From positions 1 to 36,738 of the forward strand of contig JAQURG010000034.1 of assembly GCA_028715725.1 (NCBI GenBank): a DNA stretch of 36,738 nucleotides, read 5' to 3'. How positions within the stretch are numbered: position 1 is the stretch's first letter; every line of letters begins with the position of its first letter. A model generated the notes under the pieces. The model searched no databases. It had not been told where the DNA came from and saw nothing but the letters and a program-made list of their open reading frames with translations. The position numbers were made by a program, and so were the translations under genes. This document shows, one piece after another, positions 1 to 7,882 of this stretch. This stretch comes from Methylococcales bacterium. Lineage in GTDB: Bacteria > Pseudomonadota > Gammaproteobacteria > Methylococcales > Methylomonadaceae.

Positions 1-111
1 AATGTCATTCGACACAATGGGCCATCGAAGCATAGCTTGCGTCTTCGCAAGATGCGCGCTGCTATCAACGATGATTACCGGTCTGAATTAATCTTTGGGA
101 AAGCAACATAG
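1..111 (+). pseudogene. 3' end of an ISAs1-family transposase (partial, cut by window edge)
   Basis: The frame beginning at base 1 is open for 36 codons to a TAG at 109-111. It contains a basic stretch SLRLRKMRAAINDDYRSEL, which resembles the C-terminus of ISAs1-family DDE transposases (an Asn-Leu/Ile-hydrophobic stretch, then an Arg/Lys-rich helix, then D-D-Y/F). The rest lies outside the window, so it is unknown whether the copy is intact. The same frame stays open for another 30 codons after the TAG (112-204), and I do not recognise that part. A 5' fragment of the same transposase family lies at the other end of the window in the same orientation. The family call rests on remembered resemblance, not on a search. 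Confidence 0.55.
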
Positions 112-493
112 CGCGATTGCCTTGAGCTGATCACCTATCGAGCTCTATCGCAGGATTGGCCTTTGGCGAGGTTGAATCGACCGGAGAGTGAATCTGAAGC
201 CTGAAAACGGGGGATTTCAACCAAAAACTCGGGTTGATTTAAACAATACGCGTATCAGGTTTTCTAGCTTCAGCCAATTGCAACAGAGCATCGCAACAAA
301 ATGTCCAACTATAGAGCTTAAGTTATTATTGCTTATCAAGCGGTTAGGCAATACCTGAATTAATGCCATACGTTTGTCATCAAGAAGCCTATATTCTGGC
401 GCGTTTAGTGCTATTGACCAGTTTTTAATGGCAATTTCTGTGATGTTTACTGTAATAACAATGCCGGGATTAAAAAATAGAAATATACCTGAG

Positions 494-535
494 CCATTGA
501 TTCATTTGCTACCAACCAATGAATCAATGGTTTTA
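494..535 (+). terminator. Terminator-like hairpin, 13-bp perfect stem
   Basis: CCATTGATTCATT (494-506) pairs perfectly with 518-530 around an 11-base loop and is followed by TTTTATT. This has the form of a rho-independent terminator on the plus strand. No intact plus-strand gene ends just upstream, so it may belong to a lost gene or insulate the DUF2490 gene from the upstream transposase. Confidence 0.5.
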
Positions 536-593
536 TTGGCCACAACCTTTCAATATTTTTGAAGCGCCAACCTGCATACAGCTTCAAGGATTT

Positions 594-599
594 TATAAT
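594..599 (+). promoter_or_regulatory. Candidate -10 box (TATAAT) for the DUF2490 gene
   Basis: A perfect TATAAT hexamer lies 44 bases upstream of the ATG at 643. No good -35 hexamer is seen at 16-18 bases, so this is a weak promoter call. Confidence 0.3.
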
Positions 600-642
600 C
601 TGGGGTTGAAATTTTTTGGAAAGTTAAAATAAGGCAATCAGC

Positions 643-1368
643 ATGAGTAAGAATAACTTGACAGCATTAGGCTTAACCGCAACGGTTCTGAGCTCTGCTT
701 GCGCGGCACCCAATGTTATAGCGGCGGATGATTTGCTTCAAGATGCCGGCAGTTGGTTGCAAGTAGTTGCAGAGGGCAGCCTGAAGCCTTTAGACCCGAG
801 CCTGGAAAAGGGGCGTATCTGGCTGGAAGGGCAATCCCGTTGGGATGATGACTGGAATCATTGGTATCAAGGCATGGTGCGTGCCGCGGTGGGATATTCG
901 CTCAGTGACCGCGCCACGATTTGGGCGGGCTATACTTGGCTGCCTACACAAAACGTCAACAGTCCTTATAAATCCCAGCAGGATATATGGCCGGCATTCC
1001 GCTATGTCTTGCCAACCCGTATCGGAACTTTCAGTTTCAGGACTATGGTCGAAACTAATTTTATTCCGGGTAACGGCAATGATGTCCGGGTGCGTCCACG
1101 GCAGATGATACGATTCATGCACCCGCTGGAACTTGAGCCGAGTTTAAGCCTGATCTCCTGGGACGAGTTCTTTGTACGAGCCAATTCGACAACCGCAGGC
1201 GGACAATCCGGCTTTGATCAAAACCGTGCATTTGCAGGTCTTGGCTGGACCTTCAATAAAAGCTTTCGAGCCGAAGGCGGCTATCTCAATCAATATCTGG
1301 ACGATGCGACTCATACCAATAATACGATGCACCATTTGATTATGGGTTCTTTATATATTAATTTTTAA
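643..1368 (+). CDS. DUF2490-family outer-membrane beta-barrel protein
   Basis: The protein has 241 residues. The N-terminus is a signal peptide (polar start, hydrophobic residues 7-21, Ala-rich cleavage region near residue 28). The mature part alternates hydrophobic and polar residues. It has Trp/Tyr-rich strands such as RIWLEGQSRW, AGYTWLP and FRYVLPTRIGTFSFR, and ends in aromatic SLYINF, a typical C-terminal signal for outer-membrane barrel insertion. The pattern fits DUF2490 proteins, whose function is unknown. The ATG at 643 is preceded by AAGG at 631-634 with 8 bases of spacing. The gene stands alone, with a decayed transposase region upstream and convergent chaB downstream. Family assignment is fairly confident; no substrate can be proposed. 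Confidence 0.7.
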   Translation: MSKNNLTALGLTATVLSSACAAPNVIAADDLLQDAGSWLQVVAEGSLKPLDPSLEKGRIWLEGQSRWDDDWNHWYQGMVRAAVGYSLSDRATIWAGYTWLPTQNVNSPYKSQQDIWPAFRYVLPTRIGTFSFRTMVETNFIPGNGNDVRVRPRQMIRFMHPLELEPSLSLISWDEFFVRANSTTAGGQSGFDQNRAFAGLGWTFNKSFRAEGGYLNQYLDDATHTNNTMHHLIMGSLYINF

Positions 1369-1471
1369 TATCTTAGGTAAAATACGGCGGATACATCAAT
1401 TCAAGTTCCAACCGAAAGGCTTATGAAAATATATATCTGAGCCTTTGGTCTAATTTTAATCATCCTGGCCC

Positions 1472-1675
1472 TTAATCCTTGGCTTTCCATTCCCCGGATT
1501 CATCCTTCTCATATTTGTTTTTAACGGCAGCCCAAGCTACCTTATGCGCCCGTTCTTCGTCGTGCTCATATTCATCCCAGGCATTATCGAAAGCCGCCCG
1601 ATAAATTTCCTGGGCATGTTTCGGTAAATTTTCCCGCACCTTTTCAGGCAAATCATTTAAGTTTTTATAAGGCAT
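1472..1675 (-). CDS. chaB: ChaB family protein
   Basis: This 67-residue acidic and basic small protein starts MPYKNLNDLPEKV and contains LPKHAQEIYRAAFDNAW and AHKVAWAAVKNKYEK, the core pattern of ChaB. ChaB proteins are small cytoplasmic proteins. In E. coli the gene neighbours the ChaA cation/proton antiporter and was named as a putative regulator, but the molecular role is unsettled. The frame extends upstream, but the start is placed at 1675 because family members begin MPYK/MPY and a GGAG sits 7 bases before this ATG. No chaA is visible here. The gene follows the sugar dehydrogenase on the same strand with an 80-base gap, so co-transcription is possible. Confidence 0.85.
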   Translation of the reverse strand: MPYKNLNDLPEKVRENLPKHAQEIYRAAFDNAWDEYEHDEERAHKVAWAAVKNKYEKDESGEWKAKD

Positions 1676-1755
1676 GTCGTAACTCCGATCAATTGGATAC
1701 TTGAGATTATCAGCTAATTCCGGTATGTCTGATCGTGAAGCAATTTTATTTGCCG

Positions 1756-3126
1756 CTAGCGCTTTGCCGACGGCATCCGGTTTGAAGCAGAGGGCTTGGC
1801 CAACGGCGTCACGCGCCAAACCACATTGCCAACATCGTCCGCGACCAACAACGCGGCTTTCTTATCCAACACAACGCCCACCGGGCGACCGAACGCATCG
1901 TCATCAGCGCTGAGAAAACCGGTCAATACATCGATCGGCTCACCGAAAGGTTTGCCTTCCTTGAAAGGCACAAAAATTACCCGGTAGCCGCTGTGCGGCT
2001 TGCGATTCCATGAACCATGCTGACCGATAAAAACTCCGTTATCGAATGGCGCAGCCCAAGTAGAATTGCTGGAAAAAGCCATGCCAAGCGAGGCTGTGTG
2101 CGGCCCTAATGCATAATCCGGCACTCTTGATTTAGCAACCAGGTCCGGTTGCTGAGGCTGCACGCGGTCGTCCACATGCTGGCCGTAATAGCTGTAAGGC
2201 CAGCCGAAGAAACTGCCGTCAGGTAGTGAAGTCAGATAGTCCGGGACGAGATCACTGCCGATTTCATCACGCTCGTTAACTACCGTCCAAAGCGCTTCGG
2301 TGGTTGGCTCCCATGCCAGGCCATTAGGATTACGCAGGCCAGAGGCATAAATACGGTAACTTCCACGCTCCGGATCCACTTTCCAGATAGCTGCCCGGCC
2401 GCTCTCCTTCGCTATGCCGTTCTCGGCGGCATTACTGTTCGATCCTACTGTTACGTAGAGCTTTAAACCGTCCTGGCTGGCTATCAGATTTTTAGTCCAA
2501 TGGTGATTAATCGGTCCTGCCGGTAAATCCAGTATCTTGGTACGGGGCGCAGTAATGCGGGTTTCGCCTTGTTTGTAGGGGAACCTGACTATCGCATCTG
2601 TATTGGCTACGTAAAAGTCAGTGCCCACCAGGGCCATGCCGAAAGGCGAGTTTAATCTTTCAAGGAACACCGATCGCATTTCCGCCACGCCGTCCCCATC
2701 AGCATCCCGAAGCAACGTAATCCGGTTGGCGCTGGGAATGCCTGCTCCTGCCTTGTTCATAGCCCACTTGACCATCAGGCCTTTGATGCCTTGCTTATCC
2801 TCGGGCTGCGGCGGTGCATTGGTTTCGGCAACCAGGACGTCGCCATTGGGAAGTACATAAAGCCAGCGCGGATGATTAAGCCCGCGGGCAAACGCATTTA
2901 CAGTCATTCCAGGCGCCGCCACGGGTGTTTCATTTGCAGGCCAGCCTTTGGCCGGAGCGATATTTATCGTAGGGATCAGCGTCGGGTTAGGAGGCGGCAG
3001 CTGGGGATGAGAGCCCACCCCGGCCCGAACCGGCAATTGCGCTACATCGCCACATGCTGCCAACGTTAGTGTTAGTGCTACGAACAATACCGAACGTCCT
3101 GCGTACTTCCTCTTAGTGCTTGGCAT
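1756..3126 (-). CDS. PQQ-type sugar dehydrogenase (L-sorbosone dehydrogenase-like), lipoprotein
   Basis: The protein has 456 residues from the ATG at 3126. Its signal peptide ends in a lipobox (LAAC, Cys25), so it is probably anchored in the periplasm. The body has the six-bladed propeller pattern of soluble aldose or sorbosone dehydrogenases: [55 protein letters not shown] followed by [17 protein letters not shown], and near the C-terminus GQHGSWNR. Such enzymes oxidise sugars or aldehydes with pyrroloquinoline quinone, but the substrate here cannot be read from sequence. The start at 3126 has GGAA 8 bases upstream. The frame stays open to 3231 through a Cys-rich stretch treated as a separate remnant. 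If translation begins at 3231 the signal peptide would be internal, which is unlikely. chaB follows on the same strand. Confidence 0.8.
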   Translation of the reverse strand: MPSTKRKYAGRSVLFVALTLTLAACGDVAQLPVRAGVGSHPQLPPPNPTLIPTINIAPAKGWPANETPVAAPGMTVNAFARGLNHPRWLYVLPNGDVLVAETNAPPQPEDKQGIKGLMVKWAMNKAGAGIPSANRITLLRDADGDGVAEMRSVFLERLNSPFGMALVGTDFYVANTDAIVRFPYKQGETRITAPRTKILDLPAGPINHHWTKNLIASQDGLKLYVTVGSNSNAAENGIAKESGRAAIWKVDPERGSYRIYASGLRNPNGLAWEPTTEALWTVVNERDEIGSDLVPDYLTSLPDGSFFGWPYSYYGQHVDDRVQPQQPDLVAKSRVPDYALGPHTASLGMAFSSNSTWAAPFDNGVFIGQHGSWNRKPHSGYRVIFVPFKEGKPFGEPIDVLTGFLSADDDAFGRPVGVVLDKKAALLVADDVGNVVWRVTPLAKPSASNRMPSAKR

Positions 3127-3231
3127 TAGCCATTTTCCGGCAACTGTCAGCGGACTCACGGTTTGTAGACAGACCCGGTAGCAATAGCTACAGACCTGCA
3201 TGCACTGTTCGGCTTGGGCTGGGCGATTCAT
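3127..3231 (-). pseudogene. 5' remnant of a Cys-rich gene (copper-storage/DUF326-like), fused in frame to the dehydrogenase
   Basis: From an ATG at 3231, with AGGA 7 bases upstream, the frame reads [18 protein letters not shown]. The CxxxCxxCxxxC spacing resembles the first helix of four-helix-bundle copper-storage/DUF326 proteins. After about 25 codons the resemblance stops and the frame runs without a stop into the leader of the sugar dehydrogenase. The simplest reading is that the start of a Csp-like gene was left when the rest was deleted. It could alternatively be a real N-terminal extension. Confidence 0.4.
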
Positions 3232-3709
3232 AGCTTATTCCTGAAGTTTTTCAAGATGAATCTTGGCAAGATTAAGTGAGCCATCTCGATCAAGAACCCC
3301 GTTTTGACAAGAGTAGAGTAAATCATTTCAAAACCTGAAACTAAACTATAACGTCAAAACTATTAATAGTCTGTTCTGAAACGCACACAAGCAGCACGTC
3401 TTCCAGGGGATTATTTCTTCCTGCTCTTGATATCGACTCAAAACTGAACCGTTGGCATCAGTCATTATTAAACTATGTACGGTATCGTACGGATTTTGCC
3501 TGATTTTATCGCTAAAGTTTGGCATCAGTCATTATTAAACTATGTACGGTATCGTACGGATTTTGCCTGATTTTATCGCTAAAGTTTGGCTGGAGTTTAA
3601 GCTCATTGCGTCAAAGGCTTTTTCTGTAATGCTTTCCTCTAACAAGAACGCCAACGGATATCATTTGGCGCATTTTTTAAAATCCAACATAAGGAATAAG
3701 AACGACTTA
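3232..3709. other. Intergenic region between divergent genes, holding a tandem duplication
   Basis: This stretch separates the minus-strand dehydrogenase/Csp remnant from the BON lipoprotein. Apart from the 67-bp tandem repeat (3452-3590) and its internal dyad, no gene is supported. The frame from 3542 into the lipoprotein gene is only upstream read-through. Confidence 0.5.
3452..3590. repeat. 67-bp perfect tandem duplication (two copies)
   Basis: The unit at 3454-3520 is repeated exactly at 3521-3587, and the match extends a few bases on both sides. Each copy contains the 14-base dyad GTACGGTATCGTAC (3477-3490 and 3544-3557). The duplication lies 120-260 bases upstream of the BON lipoprotein start, so it doubles any promoter or operator in the unit. 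Confidence 0.9.
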
Positions 3710-4327
3710 ATGAAAATTACACACAAGCTTAAGAAAAGTAGTGCAGCCGATAGAGCGCTTGCAAGCGCGTGTTTATCGGTTATCCTTGGACTAGCGGCGT
3801 GCCAGCAAGAAGGGACAGCTGAAAAAGCAGGGCAAAAAATTGACCGTGCAGCTGAGAATGCTCAGCAAAAGATAGAAAAAGCAACTGATACAGCTGAAGC
3901 TAAAATTGAAGCTGCAAAAGATTTATTAGATCAGCAGACCGATAGAGCCGGCACATATATTGATAAATCTGCCAGGGCTTCTGAAGGAGCAATGGAAAAG
4001 GCTGGAAAAAAGCTTGATCAAGCAGCAGAAAAATCGGGAGAAAAAATTGAAGGCGCTACAGATTCAGTAGCCGATAAAGCCGAAAAAACCGGAGAATATA
4101 TCGATGACGCCTTTATTACTACAAAGGTTAAAGCGGCAATTTTAGGAGACCCCTCGTTTAGCGCAGCACGTATTGAAGTAACGACAAATAAAGGCGTGGT
4201 AAAACTGAGCGGGACAGTAAAATCCGAGCAAAACATCAGCCGGGCAACAGAGTTGGCCAAAAGTCAGAAAGATGTGAAATCCGTGCAAAATGAACTCACT
4301 GTTAATATAACCGAACCGGGTAAATAA
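3710..4327 (+). CDS. BON-domain lipoprotein with amphipathic KAxEK-type repeats
   Basis: The protein has 205 residues. The N-terminal signal peptide ends in a lipobox (GLAAC, Cys31). Residues about 32-130 are a highly charged Ala/Glu/Lys region with 11-residue-like periodicity (QKIDRAAENAQQKIEKATDTAE is typical), probably a long helix or coiled coil as in LEA-like stress proteins. Residues about 132-200 form a BON domain (DDAFITTKVKAAIL, GVVKLSGTVKSE, VKSVQNEL), as in OsmY, which binds membranes or phospholipid. A role in envelope stress is inferred. The start at 3710 is chosen because the signal peptide begins there. AAGGA at 3691-3695 is rather distant, so initiation may be weak. A frame open back to 3542 starts inside the tandem duplication and would bury the signal peptide. 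Confidence 0.8.
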   Translation: MKITHKLKKSSAADRALASACLSVILGLAACQQEGTAEKAGQKIDRAAENAQQKIEKATDTAEAKIEAAKDLLDQQTDRAGTYIDKSARASEGAMEKAGKKLDQAAEKSGEKIEGATDSVADKAEKTGEYIDDAFITTKVKAAILGDPSFSAARIEVTTNKGVVKLSGTVKSEQNISRATELAKSQKDVKSVQNELTVNITEPGK

Positions 4328-4400
4328 TTATGGCTTTCTACGATTTATTGCAGTTCTGGGCGTTGTGCTAATTACACTATCTATTGTCGCGCTTATGGCT
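4311..4400 (+). other. Start-less frame for a hydrophobic peptide, possible decayed small membrane gene
   Basis: Overlapping and following the lipoprotein stop, a frame ends at TAA 4398-4400. It reads YGFLRFIAVLGVVLITLSIV, followed by a short hydrophobic tail, which is a clean single membrane span. There is no ATG or GTG start in the frame after the preceding stop at 4308-4310. It may be a small membrane gene whose start was lost, or chance. Confidence 0.2.
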
Positions 4401-4587
4401 TAAAAGATTGCAAACCATAACGTGAAATTTAAAAATGTTAAGACGCTCAAGGATGATATTAATACACTTTAAGTTGGGCATCCTAAATCCCAAACAAAAA
4501 AACGTTGCCTTTATGACGAAATAAACTGATAATAATTTCGTATCGCTACTATTATCGGTCAACTTTCTTTTCACGAGAGTCAACAAT

Positions 4588-4905
4588 ATGAAAAGCTTAT
4601 TAATATACTTTGCCGCCTTAACCTTGTCGTTTAATGCTTTTGCTCTTGAAGTTGAAGGAAAGCCGGCTATTACCCGGTTTGAACAAAGATCTTCATTGGT
4701 AAAAACAGCATTGAAACAGGAAAATTCACCGGAGACTTTTCTAGCTAACCCTATCGTTAACAGCCATACGATTCCTCAAGCTTCAAATGAAAAACCCAAT
4801 GAATTTTTAACTGCGCTGGGCGTATATTTAATTATCATCATTGTTTATTCCATTTATGGTTCTAAAACTAACACCAATAATATCAGAACTAAAAATCCGA
4901 TGTAG
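4588..4905 (+). CDS. Hypothetical exported protein with C-terminal membrane segment
   Basis: The product has 105 residues. The N-terminal MKSLLIYFAALTLSFNAFA is a clear signal peptide with cleavage predicted after Ala19. A polar middle region is followed by one hydrophobic segment at about residues 76-90 (ALGVYLIIIIVYSIYG) and a short basic/Asn-rich tail. The mature protein is thus probably anchored in the inner membrane by its C-terminus. I do not recognise a family. The ATG at 4588 has a purine-rich GAGAG about 9 bases upstream, and a strong terminator starts 35 bases after the stop, which supports a real single-gene transcript. Confidence 0.6.
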   Translation: MKSLLIYFAALTLSFNAFALEVEGKPAITRFEQRSSLVKTALKQENSPETFLANPIVNSHTIPQASNEKPNEFLTALGVYLIIIIVYSIYGSKTNTNNIRTKNPM

Positions 4906-5200
4906 TTGATACAACTGATGTGTCTTTTTATAAGGGGCTGACCTTCTTCACTTAACTATTAAGAAAGAAGGTCTTTTTTATACCTTGACGGGAGTTTGGC
5001 CCGTAAAAGGCGACCTTTCGGTCTGTTGGAAATTACCTGATCATCTGAAATTGTCACAATCCTGATATTTTTAAAACTTCATGCTTTTACAAATGCATTG
5101 TTTTAAACCGATACCTGTAAATAACATAATGTTGTGTTGAGCGTAAACTTTTATGATGAAGTAATCCCCCTTACCGATAATTGCAAACCAGGAGGGAAAT
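4906..5200. other. Intergenic region with terminator and two small hairpins
   Basis: After the terminator at 4940-4979 there are two neighbouring hairpins: ACGGG/CCCGT (4988-5004, 7-base loop) and GACC/GGTC (5012-5023, 4-base loop). They match no riboswitch class I know. The rest is AT-rich leader of the 29-codon gene at 5201. Confidence 0.4.
4940..4979 (+). terminator. Rho-independent terminator
   Basis: GACCTTCTT (4940-4948) pairs with AAGAAGGTC (4965-4973) and is followed directly by six T (4974-4979). It terminates the exported-protein gene ending at 4905. Confidence 0.8.
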
Positions 5201-5290
5201 ATGAACTTTGATTTTGAGGAAAATGTATTTATTTTCTGCCTCATGTTAGGCATGATGGCGTTTGGATTTCTGATTATGCTGTTTATGTAA
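5201..5290 (+). CDS. Small single-span membrane protein (29 aa)
   Basis: The frame encodes an acidic start (MNFDFEENV) followed by a continuous Met/Phe/Leu-rich membrane span to the C-terminus (FIFCLMLGMMAFGFLIMLFM). GGAGGG at 5191-5196 sits four to five bases before the ATG, the strongest ribosome-binding site in this part of the window, and a long AT-rich leader lies upstream. Eight of 29 residues are Met or Cys (seven Met and one Cys), all apart from the initiator in or at the edge of the span. It is too short for usual gene callers. I know no family, and function is unknown. Small one-span proteins of this size often modulate larger membrane complexes, but nothing here names a partner. 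Confidence 0.55.
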   Translation: MNFDFEENVFIFCLMLGMMAFGFLIMLFM

Positions 5291-5348
5291 AATCAATGCC
5301 TGCATGAGCTGATTGAAAAAGCGGCTTGAGCATACCGTATCTGAAGCG

Positions 5349-5373
5349 CTCCATCAGTGCAGCACTGATGGAG
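5349..5373. repeat. Perfect 12-bp inverted repeat with one-base centre
   Basis: CTCCATCAGTGC (5349-5360) and its exact reverse complement (5362-5373) flank a single A. As RNA it would fold with an 11-bp stem and a CAG loop. It is not followed by a T run, so it may be an operator or a factor-assisted terminator. It lies between the small membrane gene and the convergent rfb operon end. Confidence 0.6.
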
Positions 5374-5556
5374 GGATTTGTATTGCCGCCATGATGGGCT
5401 TGCTTGTTAATCCGGCAAAACAGAAGCGGGGATTACCCGAGGACAGGCTGAGTTAATTTGATTGCGGACATGCCTGCTATAATTTTCTTCGGCAGGCGAG
5501 AACGAATTCAGTGTTAGATGATGATAGCATGAGTAAAAAACGGTCCCGCATTTTTT

Positions 5557-6105
5557 TTAGTCTCCAAACATTTCCGCTTTCAAAAAAAGCTCTCCTTCCG
5601 CATCCTTGGCAGATAGTACGGGCTCTTCCTGCAATGGCCATTCAATAGCCAGGGTCGGATCATTCCAGACTATGCAGCGTTCGTGCCTGGGCTCCCAGTA
5701 GTTGGTCGTTTTATACAGGAATTGTGCGCTCTCAGAAAGAACCAGAAAGCCATGTGCAAAACCGGCAGGTATCCAAAGTTGCCGTTTATTATCTCCGGTT
5801 AATATTTCTCCAGCCCATCGGCCGAAGGTATTTGAATCCCGGCGAATATCCACGGCGACGTCGAACACTTCGCCAGCGATAACACGGACCAGTTTCCCTT
5901 GCGGTTGATTGATCTGATAGTGCAGTCCACGCAAAACATGGCGGGCTGATTTGGAATGATTGTCCTGGACAAATGTAACATCCAGACCGGATACTTTATT
6001 AAATGAACGCTGATTGAAACTTTCGAAGAAAAATCCGCGCTCGTCGCCATAAACCTTGGGCTCAATAATCAAGATATCGGGAATTGCAGTTGCTGTTACT
6101 TTCAT
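5557..6105 (-). CDS. rfbC: dTDP-4-dehydrorhamnose 3,5-epimerase
   Basis: The 182-residue cytoplasmic cupin enzyme epimerises C3 and C5 of dTDP-4-keto-6-deoxyglucose, the third step of dTDP-L-rhamnose synthesis. Family marks are YGDERGFFFESFN (residues 19-31), FVQDNHSKS, RGLHYQ with catalytic His62, QGKLVRV with Lys72, FDVAVDIR, and IPAGFAHGF, then LYKTTNYW with the catalytic Tyr131. Length is normal. It is the last gene of rfbB-rfbD-rfbA-rfbC. Its ATG shares one base with the rfbA stop codon (TAATG), so translational coupling is likely. Confidence 0.97.
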   Translation of the reverse strand: MKVTATAIPDILIIEPKVYGDERGFFFESFNQRSFNKVSGLDVTFVQDNHSKSARHVLRGLHYQINQPQGKLVRVIAGEVFDVAVDIRRDSNTFGRWAGEILTGDNKRQLWIPAGFAHGFLVLSESAQFLYKTTNYWEPRHERCIVWNDPTLAIEWPLQEEPVLSAKDAEGELFLKAEMFGD

Positions 6106-6989
6106 TAAAAAACTCTTTCTTTTAAAAGGCCAAGCAAATACTGGCCGTAGCCCGATTTTATCAATGATGCCGCCAATTGTTCGAGTTGGGCATCATTGAT
6201 CCAGCCGTTATGCCATGCTATCTCCTCCGGCGCGGCTACTTTCAAGCCTTGTCTGTGCTCGATGGTTTGAATAAACTGGCTCGCTTCCAGCATCGACTCA
6301 TGAGTGCCGGTATCCAGCCAGGCATAGCCGCGTCCCATGGTTTCCACCTTCAGGCTGTCTTGTTTCAGATAGAGCCGGTTCAGATCGGTGATTTCCAGTT
6401 CGCCCCGGGCTGAAGGCCGAATAGCCTTAGCCAAGGCAACTACCTGTTCATCGTAGAAATAGAGTCCTGTTACGGCATAACGTGATTTTGGGGCTTTGGG
6501 TTTTTCCTCAAGGCTCAAAACTTTGCCTTGCCTGTCAAATTCAACGACGCCATAACGTTCCGGGTCCTGCACGGCATAAGCAAATACAGTAGCTCCAGAA
6601 GGCTGGCTATCCGCATTCTTTAGCAGTGCAGCCAAATCATGGCCGTAAAAAATATTGTCGCCCAACACCAGGGCGGACGGCTTGTCGCCGATGAAGGTTT
6701 CACCTATCAGGAAAGCCTGTGCCAGCCCTTCAGGCGCGGGCTGTACCGCATAGGACAGATTGATTCCCCATTGCCCCCCATCTTCCAGCAGTTGTTCGAA
6801 GCGTGGAATATCCTGAGGTGTGGAAATGATCAGTATGTCGCGAATGCCCGCCAGCAATAGCGTGCAGAGCGGGTAGTAAATCATCGGCTTGTCAAAGATC
6901 GGCAGCAATTGTTTTGACAATACCTGGGTAGCCGGATACAGCCGGGTGCCCGACCCTCCTGCGAGTATAATTCCTTTACGCTGGGTCAT
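6105..6989 (-). CDS. rfbA: Glucose-1-phosphate thymidylyltransferase
   Basis: The 294-residue enzyme makes dTDP-glucose from glucose-1-phosphate and dTTP, the committing step toward dTDP-L-rhamnose. Residues 10-19 hold the nucleotide-binding loop ([10 protein letters not shown]), followed by SKQLLP with Lys26 and [18 protein letters not shown] carries a metal-binding Asp. [19 protein letters not shown] and [11 protein letters not shown] are standard for RmlA. Length is full. The start overlaps the end of rfbD by four bases (ATGA). The enzyme is usually feedback-inhibited by dTDP-rhamnose. Confidence 0.97.
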   Translation of the reverse strand: MTQRKGIILAGGSGTRLYPATQVLSKQLLPIFDKPMIYYPLCTLLLAGIRDILIISTPQDIPRFEQLLEDGGQWGINLSYAVQPAPEGLAQAFLIGETFIGDKPSALVLGDNIFYGHDLAALLKNADSQPSGATVFAYAVQDPERYGVVEFDRQGKVLSLEEKPKAPKSRYAVTGLYFYDEQVVALAKAIRPSARGELEITDLNRLYLKQDSLKVETMGRGYAWLDTGTHESMLEASQFIQTIEHRQGLKVAAPEEIAWHNGWINDAQLEQLAASLIKSGYGQYLLGLLKERVF

Positions 6990-7882
6990 TGATGATATTC
7001 TCCTGATATTTCTTTTAGCATACGGTTCAAATGCACTTTCCAGTCCGGCAGATAAAGCCCGAAAGTTGCCTGTAATTTCGTCGCGTTCAGCCGTGAATTC
7101 GCCGGACGCGGCGCTGGCAGCGGGTAATCCGCAGTAGTCAGTGCGGTTATTGCGGATGGGTTAATTTTTAACGAGTGGCCCAGCGTCTGGGCTTCCTCCA
7201 GAATATAACAGGCATAGCGATGCCAAGTGGTCTCGCCGCCGGCTGTTAAATGATAAAGTCCGCTTAATGCCGGCCTGACCATTGCCTGACGCAAGGAATG
7301 CACCGTCACATCTGCAATCAATTCGGCGCTGGTCGGAGCTCCCCATTGGTCAGCCACTACCGACAATTGATCACGCTCCCTGGCCAGGCGCAACATGGTT
7401 TTGACGAAATTATTGCCGCGAGCGGCATAAACCCAGCTGGTACGGAAAATCAACATGTTGCAGCTAGCCTCCTGAATGGCCAGTTCGCCTTCCCGCTTTG
7501 TCTGTCCGTAAATACTTAAAGGATTGGGCGCGTCGGTTTCAGTATAGCCGACGTCTTTTTTGCAGCCGTCAAAAACATAATCCGTAGAATAATGCACAAG
7601 CCAGGCACCAATACCAGCTGCTTCTTCCGCCAGCACGGCAGGCGCTATAGCATTGACACATCTGACCAATTCGGGTTCTGATTGTGCTTTATCGACAGCC
7701 GTGTAGGCGGCTGCGTTAACGATGACCTGCGGCCTTATTTTACGAACCAGCGCTCGCAAGGATTCCGGCTCGGCAAGATTCGCCTCATTGCGCGCCAGCG
7801 CCATTACTGCGCCCAAAGGCGCAAGACTACGTTGAAGCTCCCAGCCGACTTGGCCATTGCAGCCCAAAAGCAGAATATTCAT
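6986..7882 (-). CDS. rfbD: dTDP-4-dehydrorhamnose reductase
   Basis: The 298-residue short-chain dehydrogenase reduces dTDP-4-keto-L-rhamnose to dTDP-L-rhamnose with NAD(P)H. The Rossmann loop GCNGQVG is at residues 7-13. YSTDYVFDG is at about 98-106 and the catalytic YGQTK has Tyr125 and Lys129. The frame is open ten codons further upstream, but the start at 7882 is chosen because the Rossmann strand MNILLLG begins there and it gives the ATGA overlap with the rfbB stop seen elsewhere in this operon. Confidence 0.95.
   Translation of the reverse strand: MNILLLGCNGQVGWELQRSLAPLGAVMALARNEANLAEPESLRALVRKIRPQVIVNAAAYTAVDKAQSEPELVRCVNAIAPAVLAEEAAGIGAWLVHYSTDYVFDGCKKDVGYTETDAPNPLSIYGQTKREGELAIQEASCNMLIFRTSWVYAARGNNFVKTMLRLARERDQLSVVADQWGAPTSAELIADVTVHSLRQAMVRPALSGLYHLTAGGETTWHRYACYILEEAQTLGHSLKINPSAITALTTADYPLPAPRPANSRLNATKLQATFGLYLPDWKVHLNRMLKEISGEYHQ

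Larger units (their letters stand above)
112..642. other. Gene-poor stretch downstream of the transposase
   Basis: No convincing gene is seen. A 62-codon frame starting from TTG at 374 is crossed by a perfect 13-bp terminator-like hairpin at 494-530 and lacks a ribosome-binding site, so it is not called. A consensus TATAAT lies at 594-599, 44 bases before the start of the DUF2490 gene. Confidence 0.5.

Noticed and set aside
374-562. 62-codon ORF from a TTG start
   Set aside because: It has no ribosome-binding site, no recognisable family, and a perfect 13-bp terminator-like hairpin runs through it.
5529-5648. Small frame MSKKRSRIFFSLQ... entering the end of rfbC
   Set aside because: It overlaps the rfbC coding end on the opposite strand, with no ribosome-binding site and no pattern.
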